DNA of 5,568 nt from an uncultured Eubacteriales bacterium (GTDB taxonomy: Bacteria > Bacillota > Clostridia > Oscillospirales > Acutalibacteraceae): contig CAKSNI010000084.1 in assembly GCA_934476025.1 (NCBI GenBank), positions 1-5,568 on the forward strand. The letters are read 5' to 3'. Numbering within the stretch: position 1 is the stretch's first letter; each line of letters begins with the position of its first letter. The position numbers and the translations under genes are program-made. Of the stretch, positions 1 to 5,568 are shown piece by piece. The notes below the pieces were generated by a model. The model ran no database searches and had not been told where the DNA came from. It saw only the letters and a list, made by a program, of their open reading frames with translations.

Positions 1-1
1 C

Positions 2-667
2 CTGTATGTTGCTCACGGGGTTTCGGGCGGCAGCGTTTCCGCCATCATTGCCAAATGCGCCGCCAAAAAAATCCTGATTAAAGAAGTCAGTCCGCAAAAG
101 CTGGATTATCTGTGTGGCGGTGCCAATCATCAGGGGGTAGCCGTTGTCATTGCCTCCCAGCATTACAGCACGGTGGAAGAAATGCTGGCCGACGCAAACG
201 AAAAAGGGGAAGCCCCCTTTTTGATTCTGTGCGATAACCTGGAAGATCCTCACAACCTCGGCGCCATTATCCGAACGGCGGAATGCTGCGGGGTGCACGG
301 CGTGATCATTCCGAAACGGCGCAGCGCCTCTCTGAATGCCACGGTTGCCAAAGCCGCCAGCGGCGCGCTGGAATATGTAAAGGTTGCCCGGGTAACCAAC
401 CTGACCGACGAAATCAGCCGCCTGAAAAAGCAGGGCGTGTGGATTTTCGGGGCGGATATGGACGGCCGGGACTACCGGGAATTTGATTATACCGTTCCCT
501 GCGCCCTGGTGATCGGCAACGAAGGAAAGGGCATCGGTCCTCTGGTTTCCAAAAATTGCGACGCCCTGATCCGTCTGCCGATGTCCGGGAAAATCAATTC
601 CCTGAACGCCTCGGTTGCCGCCGGGGTTCTGATGTACGAGGTTGTCCGCAAACGCACGGGGAGGTAG
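2..667 (+). CDS. rlmB: 23S rRNA (guanosine-2'-O-)-methyltransferase RlmB, TrmH/SpoU family, 5'-truncated by the window edge
   Basis: This is the C-terminal 221 residues of an SPOUT-class RNA methyltransferase. Family knowledge: RlmB uses S-adenosylmethionine to 2'-O-methylate a guanosine in the peptidyl-transferase region of 23S rRNA (G2251 in E. coli). The reading frame is open from base 2, so the first ATG at 173 is internal; against a usual length near 250 residues, roughly 25 are missing. Visible residues 1-52 are the end of the L30e-like substrate-binding domain, with the typical NHQGVA segment at 42-47. The SPOUT domain follows with all three TrmH-family motifs: DNLEDPHNLGAIIRTAE (75-91, including N82 and R88), IGNEGKGI (171-178) and the SLNASVA motif (200-206). 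The end of the gene carries the ribosome binding site of the next gene, and its stop lies 5 nt before that start. RlmB is more likely than TrmH or TsnR because of the NHQG-containing N-terminal domain and the exact motif 1 wording. Confidence 0.95.
   Translation: MYVAHGVSGGSVSAIIAKCAAKKILIKEVSPQKLDYLCGGANHQGVAVVIASQHYSTVEEMLADANEKGEAPFLILCDNLEDPHNLGAIIRTAECCGVHGVIIPKRRSASLNATVAKAASGALEYVKVARVTNLTDEISRLKKQGVWIFGADMDGRDYREFDYTVPCALVIGNEGKGIGPLVSKNCDALIRLPMSGKINSLNASVAAGVLMYEVVRKRTGR
658..664 (+). promoter_or_regulatory. Ribosome binding site for the pseudo-P-type ATPase gene
   Basis: GGGGAGG lies inside the last codons of rlmB, 8 nt before the ATG at 673. This spacing and strength decide the start of the downstream gene at 673 rather than at an in-frame ATG at 556, which lies inside rlmB and has no such signal. 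The overlap with rlmB suggests translational coupling. Confidence 0.85.
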
Positions 668-672
668 CCGTT

Positions 673-3564
673 ATGAAATTTTCTTTTCACAAAAAAGAGC
701 CGGACGATCTGGACGAACTTTTGGAGAGCTTTAAAGACGAAGATCTTCAAAAGCGCCGGGAGATCCGGGCTCCGCATACCCTAACCGCCGGAGAAATTTC
801 CGGTCAGCAAAAAAACGATCCGGCCAAAGCGGATGAACCGGTTCTTTCTCCGCTGGAACAACTGAAGGCCAATATGCTCAAAGCCCAACAAAAAAAGTCG
901 GAGCCCACCCCCGCCGGGGGAGATTCCCTTTTCCGGGTGCGTACCGATTTGTTTGAAAATGAGGACGATTCCCCGACAACGGCATCCCAGCCTCCGGCCG
1001 AACCGTCCATCCCTCCGGCCGAGGCCAAAAAGGTTCCCGCCAACGCCGAAAACGCTTCCCCTGAACCGGAACCGATTGTTCAAAAGGAAACGCCGACTGC
1101 CTTCTCCGCCGCTCCCGTTTCCGAAGTCCGGGAAGCCGTTTCTTCGGCCGGGTCGGAAAATTCTCCCCATCGTTTAAAAAAGGATGAAACCCTTCAGCTG
1201 ACACCGGACTATTTTGAGGAATCCTCCGCTTCCTTTGGCCCGGCCGCCCAGGATGATGAAGCGGCAGGGCAAACCGAAACCATTCCGCTCAGCGAACTGT
1301 TTGCTGCTCCGACTTCCCCGATTCAGCCCCCGGCAGGGAAAACCCCGGCTGCTCCGGCTGCTCCGGCTGCATCTGCCGAGTCGGCCGCTCCGTCGGATAC
1401 GGCAAAAACCCCGGCGGCTCCGGGTTCCCCCTCGGTTCTGGAAAAATGTATGCCCTTTATTCTGGACAGCAACGAACCGGCTCCCCAGCTGAGCAAGCCA
1501 GCCTATACGCTCGACAGCGTAGAAAAAATTCTCGGATTGCAGGAAAAAGAACCGGCCGAACCGGGCAAACCGGCTTCGCCGGCCGAATCCATTCCGATGG
1601 ACTCCACACAGGTGTTTTCTCCGGTTTCGGAACCGTCGAACTCCGGTCACACCCCGGAGGTGATTTCCGATCTGGAAGCCACCGGTACCTTTGATATTTT
1701 CGACAGCAAACCGGCCGAAAGCGATACCGCCCCGGTTATTTTGCCCGAAGGATTGATCGGCAGCGCCGCGCAGCCGTCTTTGTCCGACCGTCTGTTCGGG
1801 GAGGAAAGCCGAGCGGATGCTCCCCTTTCTCCGGCCATGCCCGATGCGGATTATGAGCCGCCCTTTGAACTGAGTTCTCCGCGGGATGTCAAAAATGTAC
1901 GCCGTCATTTAAAGCTGTGGGTGCGTAACGGCTTTTTCCGTTTGTTGGCCACCGGGGTTTTCCTTATTTCCCTGCTCTTTTTGCTGCTGCCCGGATTTTC
2001 GGCCCGGATGGATGGGCAAAATCTGTTTCTTAAATTTTTCTCACTGAGCATTCTGACCCTTGCGGTCGCCGTCAATGCCGATGTTTTTCGCAGTTTTTCC
2101 ACCCTGAAAAGCGGAACCGATACCTACGAAGCCGGCACAGCCGCCTGCCTGATTGCCGCCTTTCCGGCCTGCCTTCTGGCCATTTTCCGTTCCGCCGAAT
2201 CCCGGGTTGCATACGAAATCTGCCTGGGCGGCGTGTTGCTCCTGTTTTTCCGTTCCCTGTTCCGTTTTTTCAAGGCGCGGTACCTGCTTTCCAACTTCCG
2301 GCAAATTGCCCCGAAAGGGGATAAAAACGCCGTTTTGCTGATCAACGATCAGCCAACCACTTTTGCCATGGCCCATACCGCGGTTGACGGAGATATTCTG
2401 GCAGCCGCCATTCAAAAAACCGGGTTCCTGACCGATTACATGAAGCAGAGCATTCCGGAGCATCCTCTTTTCGGAAAATCGTTTTTCTATTTTCTCGTTT
2501 CGTTGGCCTGCTCGGCCATGGTGGGCATCGCCGGATGGGTGTATCATTCCAGCCTGTTGGCCGGCGCGGTGGCTTTTTATGTCGGGCTGCTGCTTTGCAA
2601 CCCGCTGATGACCGAAGCCTGTCAGATCCTGCCGCTTTACTGTGCCTCCCGCCGCTGCAACCGGTACGGAGCCATGATCACCGGGGTACAGGCAGCCGAA
2701 TGCATTGAGCAGTCCAATGTTCTGGCCCTCAAGTGTTCGGATCTGTTTCCCAAAGGCAGCGTCACCCTTTCGGATATGCAACTGCTGAGTGAAAACAATA
2801 TTGAATATACCATCGCCTGCGCCGCGGCCATCACCCAGGAAATTGACAGCCCGTTGTACCCCGTTTTGGCGAAAATCATGGAAACCAACACACAGGTAGA
2901 AATGCCGGCCGCCGATTCCATTAAATACGAAGAATCCCTCGGCATTACCGGCTGGGTGAAGGACAGCCGCATTTACATCGGAAACCGGGCTTTGATGCTG
3001 GCTCACGAAATCGAAGTGCCGTCGGGGGAAAGCGACAAAGCGTTTTTAAGAAAGGGATTTTTCCCGGTTTATGTCGCCTGCAACGGCAAGGCCTGCGCCC
3101 GGCTGATTCTCCGTTACCTTCCACGGGCCGAAATTGCCAAGGAGCTGTTCCGGGTTACCGATGCCGGGGTTACGATTCTGGTCAGCAACTGTGATCAGAA
3201 TATCAGTGAAGAAATGCTGTGCGACTATTTTGATCTGTATGAGGACAGTGTAAAAATCATGAGCGGTTCCGGGGATCATTTGTACCGTACCGCCACGGCG
3301 CGAAGCGAAAGCAGCCTTTCGGGCGGAAGTGCCGGCAAGGAAGCCGCCGGGCTTTGCAGTGTGGTTTCCGCTTCGGTGCGGATTCGCCGGAGCGTCCTGC
3401 TGCTGACCATCTGCCAGATTCTCTTTGCCGTGCCCGGCCTGATTGCCTTCGGATACATTCTTTTGGGCAGCGCGTCCGGAACGGTACCCGGCACCCTGGT
3501 TCTCGGGTATCTTCTGGCTTCGGCTTTTCTCAGCCTGCTGGCCTTTTTATTCACAAAACCATAA
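673..3564 (+). CDS. Large membrane protein: disordered Pro/Ala/Glu-rich N-terminus fused to a degenerate, probably inactive P1B-type ATPase core
   Basis: I do not recognise a named gene. The product has 963 residues. Residues 1 to about 410 are low-complexity and acidic, rich in Pro, Ala, Ser and Glu, with short hydrophobic islands (for example 85-95, 173-182, 203-210, 278-289, 339-343, 369-376); there is no signal peptide, so this tail is probably cytoplasmic. Eight hydrophobic segments follow: about 421-441, 451-469, 487-505, 512-530, 603-623, 628-646, 907-931 and 938-960. The 4+2+2 grouping, with soluble loops at 531-602 and 647-906, is that of P1B ATPases. Residues 657-702 align by eye with the segment from TM6 through DKTGTLT, but the motif reads KCSDLFP (687-693), so the phosphorylated Asp is Lys. 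Residues 713-840 resemble the N-domain and early P-domain (GITGWV 757-762, YIGNRALM 768-775), yet SEHP reads IDSP, TGD is not kept and GDGxNDxP is absent. TGE of the A-domain is missing and CPC reads CNP (642-644). Inference: a non-catalytic transporter relative, perhaps a regulator, sensor or scaffold. The P-type relationship is fairly secure; function is unknown. Confidence 0.85.
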   Translation: MKFSFHKKEPDDLDELLESFKDEDLQKRREIRAPHTLTAGEISGQQKNDPAKADEPVLSPLEQLKANMLKAQQKKSEPTPAGGDSLFRVRTDLFENEDDSPTTASQPPAEPSIPPAEAKKVPANAENASPEPEPIVQKETPTAFSAAPVSEVREAVSSAGSENSPHRLKKDETLQLTPDYFEESSASFGPAAQDDEAAGQTETIPLSELFAAPTSPIQPPAGKTPAAPAAPAASAESAAPSDTAKTPAAPGSPSVLEKCMPFILDSNEPAPQLSKPAYTLDSVEKILGLQEKEPAEPGKPASPAESIPMDSTQVFSPVSEPSNSGHTPEVISDLEATGTFDIFDSKPAESDTAPVILPEGLIGSAAQPSLSDRLFGEESRADAPLSPAMPDADYEPPFELSSPRDVKNVRRHLKLWVRNGFFRLLATGVFLISLLFLLLPGFSARMDGQNLFLKFFSLSILTLAVAVNADVFRSFSTLKSGTDTYEAGTAACLIAAFPACLLAIFRSAESRVAYEICLGGVLLLFFRSLFRFFKARYLLSNFRQIAPKGDKNAVLLINDQPTTFAMAHTAVDGDILAAAIQKTGFLTDYMKQSIPEHPLFGKSFFYFLVSLACSAMVGIAGWVYHSSLLAGAVAFYVGLLLCNPLMTEACQILPLYCASRRCNRYGAMITGVQAAECIEQSNVLALKCSDLFPKGSVTLSDMQLLSENNIEYTIACAAAITQEIDSPLYPVLAKIMETNTQVEMPAADSIKYEESLGITGWVKDSRIYIGNRALMLAHEIEVPSGESDKAFLRKGFFPVYVACNGKACARLILRYLPRAEIAKELFRVTDAGVTILVSNCDQNISEEMLCDYFDLYEDSVKIMSGSGDHLYRTATARSESSLSGGSAGKEAAGLCSVVSASVRIRRSVLLLTICQILFAVPGLIAFGYILLGSASGTVPGTLVLGYLLASAFLSLLAFLFTKP
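1345..1370 (+). repeat. In-frame 9-bp tandem repeat (CCGGCTGCT) encoding Pro-Ala-Ala units
   Basis: Two perfect copies of CCGGCTGCT and a third copy lacking its last base encode the run TPAAPAAPAAS (residues 224-234) in the disordered tail of the membrane protein. A related TPAAP run follows about 20 residues later. The repeat length is a multiple of three, so copy-number change would lengthen or shorten the linker without a frameshift. Confidence 0.7.
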
Positions 3565-3567
3565 TTC

Positions 3568-3574
3568 TGGAGGG
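3568..3574 (+). promoter_or_regulatory. Ribosome binding site for metG
   Basis: TGGAGGG with its GGAGG core lies in the 16-nt gap between the stop of the membrane-protein gene and the ATG at 3581, with 6 nt between site and start. It fixes the metG start at 3581 instead of an in-frame ATG at 3443, which lies inside the preceding gene and would add 46 residues with no resemblance to MetRS. Confidence 0.9.
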
Positions 3575-3580
3575 CTTTTC

Positions 3581-5506
3581 ATGCAAAAGAAAAAATTCTA
3601 TATCACCACCGCCATCGCCTATACCTCCCGCAAGCCCCATATCGGAAACGCCTATGACATTGTGTTGTCGGATTGCATTGCCCGCTATAAACGCCTGCAG
3701 GGATACGATGTTTTTTTGTTGACCGGTTCGGATGAACACGGGCAGAAAATTGAGGAATATGCCAAAGAAAAGGGCATTGCCCCCAAGGCCTATGTCGATG
3801 AAGTTTCCGCTCAGATCCGGGCGGTGTGGGACAGTCTTGACACCCACTACGACCGCTTTATCCGCACCACCGATCCCGATCACGAAGCGGCGGTATCCAA
3901 AATTTTCAAAAAGCTCTACGATCAGGGAGATATTTACAAGGGGTACTACGAAGGAAAATACTGCGTTCCCTGTGAATCCTTTTTCACCGCCTCTCAGCTG
4001 GTAGACGGAAAATGCCCCGATTGCGGCCGGGAAGTCATCGATTCCAAGGAAGAAGCCTATTTTCTGAAACTCGGGAAATACCAGGATCGGCTGATGAAAT
4101 ATTACGAGGACAATCCCGACTTTTTCCGCCCGTCCTCCCGCAAAGCGGAAATGATCAACAACTTCCTAAAACCCGGCCTGACCGATCTCTGCGTTTCCCG
4201 GACTTCCTTTACCTGGGGGATTCCGGTGGAATTTGATCCGAAGCATGTGATTTATGTCTGGCTGGATGCGCTGTCCAACTATATTACCGCCATCGGCTAT
4301 TCTCCCGACGGCAGCAGCGACCAATACCGCCGTCTGTGGCCGGCGGACCTTCATGTCATCGGAAAAGATATTGTCCGGTTCCACACCATTTACTGGCCGA
4401 TCATTCTGATGGCGCTCGGCGAACCGCTTCCCAAACAGGTGCTGGCCCATCCGTGGGTTCTGTTCGGAGAGGACAAAATGAGTAAATCCAAAGGAAATGT
4501 CATTTACGCCGATGAACTCGCTGCCCGGTTCGGGTCTGATGCCGTACGGTACTATCTGCTCAGCGAGGTTCCCTTTGCTCAGGACGGCAGCATCACCTAC
4601 GAATCCTTTATCGGCCGGTACAATCTGGATCTGGCCAATACCCTCGGCAATTTGGTAAACCGCAGCATTGCCATGGCCAATAAGTATTTCGACGGAAAGG
4701 TGGAGGCTCAGCCGGAAAAAGATCCGCTGGATTCGGAATTGGAAGCAGCCGCCCGTATTGCCGTCGAAAAGGCCGGAGAATGCATGGAAACCTATCACAC
4801 GGCCGATGCCTGTGAAGCCATTATGACCTTTGCCCGCCGCTGTAACAAATATATCGATGAAACCATGCCCTGGTCTTTGGCTAAGGAAGAATCCAAACGG
4901 GATCGTCTGCAGGGTGTTCTGTATCATTTGCTGGAGAGCATCCGCCTTCTCGGCGTATTGCTTTCCCCCATGATTCCGAAAGCCTGCCAAAGCATTCAGC
5001 AGCAGTTGAACTGCACCGAAAACGATGCACGGTTCGGTCAGGTTTCCCGCTATGCGGTTCAGGCCCCGACGCCGCTGTTTGCCCGCCTGGATACCGATCG
5101 GGTTTTGGCGGAACTTCGCGAGGAACAGGCAAAAAAGCAGGAGGCCGCCGCTCAGAAAAAGAGCGAGAATGTTGCCACCCTGTCTGAAATTTCGATTGAC
5201 GACTTTGCCAAAGTGGAACTCAAAGTTGCGAAAGTCACCGCCTGCGAACCCGTTCCCAAAGCCAAAAAGCTGCTGAAACTCACCCTCAACGACGGCAGCG
5301 AAACACCCCGTACCGTTGTTTCCGGCATTGCGCTTTCCTACCAGCCACAAGAACTCGTCGGTCATCGGGTAGTGTTGGTTTCCAACTTAAAACCGGCCAA
5401 ACTCTGCGGCGTGGAATCCTGCGGAATGATTTTGGCTGCCGACGCCAAGGACGGCGTCCGGGTGCTTTTTGCCGACGATGTGCCGGTCGGCAGTCGGGTA
5501 CGCTGA
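3581..5506 (+). CDS. metG: Methionyl-tRNA synthetase with C-terminal tRNA-binding (Trbp111/EMAPII-like) domain
   Basis: This cytoplasmic class I aminoacyl-tRNA synthetase charges initiator and elongator tRNA-Met with methionine, using ATP. The 641-residue product is full length for the family. The Rossmann catalytic domain begins immediately (FYITTAIAY at 6-14) and carries the HIGH-type motif as HIGN (20-23). The connective-peptide insertion holds a zinc knuckle, CVPC (128-131) and CPDC (145-148). The KMSKS loop is at 299-303 inside DKMSKSKGN. A helical anticodon-binding domain follows, with NTLGNLVNR and CNKYIDETMPW as landmarks. After a Lys/Glu/Ala-rich linker, residues from about 536 to 641 form the OB-fold tRNA-binding module, including the segments DFAKVELKVAKV and VVSGIA and the NLKPAKLCGVESCGMILA stretch; family knowledge is that this module dimerises and helps bind tRNA. 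The 16-nt gap upstream leaves no room for a T-box or S-box leader, so expression probably depends on a promoter further upstream. Its stop overlaps the tatD start by one base. Confidence 0.98.
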   Translation: MQKKKFYITTAIAYTSRKPHIGNAYDIVLSDCIARYKRLQGYDVFLLTGSDEHGQKIEEYAKEKGIAPKAYVDEVSAQIRAVWDSLDTHYDRFIRTTDPDHEAAVSKIFKKLYDQGDIYKGYYEGKYCVPCESFFTASQLVDGKCPDCGREVIDSKEEAYFLKLGKYQDRLMKYYEDNPDFFRPSSRKAEMINNFLKPGLTDLCVSRTSFTWGIPVEFDPKHVIYVWLDALSNYITAIGYSPDGSSDQYRRLWPADLHVIGKDIVRFHTIYWPIILMALGEPLPKQVLAHPWVLFGEDKMSKSKGNVIYADELAARFGSDAVRYYLLSEVPFAQDGSITYESFIGRYNLDLANTLGNLVNRSIAMANKYFDGKVEAQPEKDPLDSELEAAARIAVEKAGECMETYHTADACEAIMTFARRCNKYIDETMPWSLAKEESKRDRLQGVLYHLLESIRLLGVLLSPMIPKACQSIQQQLNCTENDARFGQVSRYAVQAPTPLFARLDTDRVLAELREEQAKKQEAAAQKKSENVATLSEISIDDFAKVELKVAKVTACEPVPKAKKLLKLTLNDGSETPRTVVSGIALSYQPQELVGHRVVLVSNLKPAKLCGVESCGMILAADAKDGVRVLFADDVPVGSRVR

Positions 5507-5568
5507 TGGAACCGATTCCGTCTTTGCCGGTCGGGGAATCGATTTTCGATACCCACGCCCATTACGAT
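5506..5568 (+). CDS. tatD: TatD-family metal-dependent deoxyribonuclease, 5' end only (cut by the window edge)
   Basis: Only the first 21 codons are present, starting at an ATG whose A is the last base of the metG stop codon (TGATG), a classic translational-coupling arrangement. No strong Shine-Dalgarno is visible upstream. After a short leader, residues 13-21 read IFDTHAHYD, the first metal-binding signature (HxH, H17 and H19) of TatD-type amidohydrolase-fold DNases. Family knowledge: these are TIM-barrel, divalent-metal-dependent 3'-5' exonucleases. Its position just after metG matches the metS-yabD order of Bacillus subtilis, which supports the call despite the short fragment. Another member of the amidohydrolase superfamily cannot be fully excluded from 21 residues. 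Confidence 0.85.
   Translation, partial: MEPIPSLPVGESIFDTHAHYD

Noticed and set aside
556..672. Upstream in-frame extension of the membrane-protein gene to an ATG at 556.
   Set aside because: It would overlap the conserved SPOUT C-terminus of rlmB by over 100 nt, while the ATG at 673 has a strong GGGGAGG at good spacing.
1174..1908. A 244-codon minus-strand open frame opposite the disordered tail, and the smaller overlapping frames around 780-1200.
   Set aside because: Their Arg/Gly/Phe-rich products are the expected antisense reading of a GC-rich Pro/Ala/Glu-coding stretch. No RBS or motif supports them.
2731..2757. A frameshift or sequencing error as the cause of the missing DKTGTLT in the ATPase-like protein.
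   Set aside because: Reading the same bases in the other two forward frames gives SVRICFPKA and VFGSVSQRQ, neither resembling the motif, and the surrounding frame is continuous and family-like on both sides.
2041..3006. A 321-codon minus-strand open frame opposite the ATPase-like region.
   Set aside because: The + strand frame here gives a coherent membrane protein with family-like segments; the antisense product is a Gly/Gln-rich shadow without domains.
3242..3300. MSGSGDHLYRTA (residues 863-874) as a remnant of the GDGxNDxP hinge motif.
   Set aside because: There is a superficial resemblance, but the distance from the TGD-equivalent is too short and the key Asn-Asp pair is absent, so I do not claim it.
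4166..5365. A 399-codon open frame on the minus strand opposite metG.
   Set aside because: It lies entirely antisense to an unambiguous metG, its product has no recognisable motif, and it is explained by codon bias of the + strand gene leaving few antisense stops.
5490..5568. A terminator or promoter between metG and tatD.
   Set aside because: The genes overlap by one base, and no hairpin followed by a T-run is present.

Overview
The window is a densely packed, single-strand (+) stretch of bacterial chromosome. It holds four consecutive genes with almost no space between them: the 3' end of rlmB (23S rRNA 2'-O-ribose methyltransferase), a 963-residue membrane protein I cannot name, a complete metG (methionyl-tRNA synthetase), and the first 21 codons of a TatD-family metal-dependent DNase gene. 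The gaps are 5 nt, 16 nt and a 1-nt stop/start overlap, so the four genes look like one transcription unit. I see no terminator, promoter or RNA gene. Every stretch longer than a few bases is coding.

The likely source is an anaerobic Firmicute (Bacillota, class Clostridia, perhaps the Oscillospirales/Ruminococcaceae side) of moderately high GC. Three points support this: strong GGAGG ribosome binding sites; a MetRS of the Firmicute type with a C-terminal tRNA-binding domain, the HIGN form of the HIGH motif and a four-cysteine zinc knuckle, a combination I associate with clostridial enzymes; and metG followed by a tatD-type gene, as in Bacillus subtilis metS-yabD. This placement is inferred from protein character and gene order, not from a search.

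Layout. 2-667: rlmB, lacking only its N-terminal end. 673-3564: the large unknown protein. Its first ~410 residues are Pro/Ala/Glu/Ser-rich and probably disordered. The rest has the fold order and eight-helix layout of a P1B-type (heavy-metal/CPx) P-type ATPase, but every catalytic signature I can locate is lost, including the phosphorylated Asp of DKTGT, which aligns to Lys. 3581-5506: metG. 5506-5568: start of tatD.

Three of the genes are translation or nucleic-acid housekeeping functions (rRNA methylation, Met-tRNA charging, TatD nuclease). The fourth, an apparently dead transport ATPase with a long cytoplasmic tail, sits cotranscribed between them and is the unusual item in the window. 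It is intact (one frame, good RBS, no internal stops), so it looks like a maintained pseudoenzyme rather than a decaying pseudogene. Its role is unknown.
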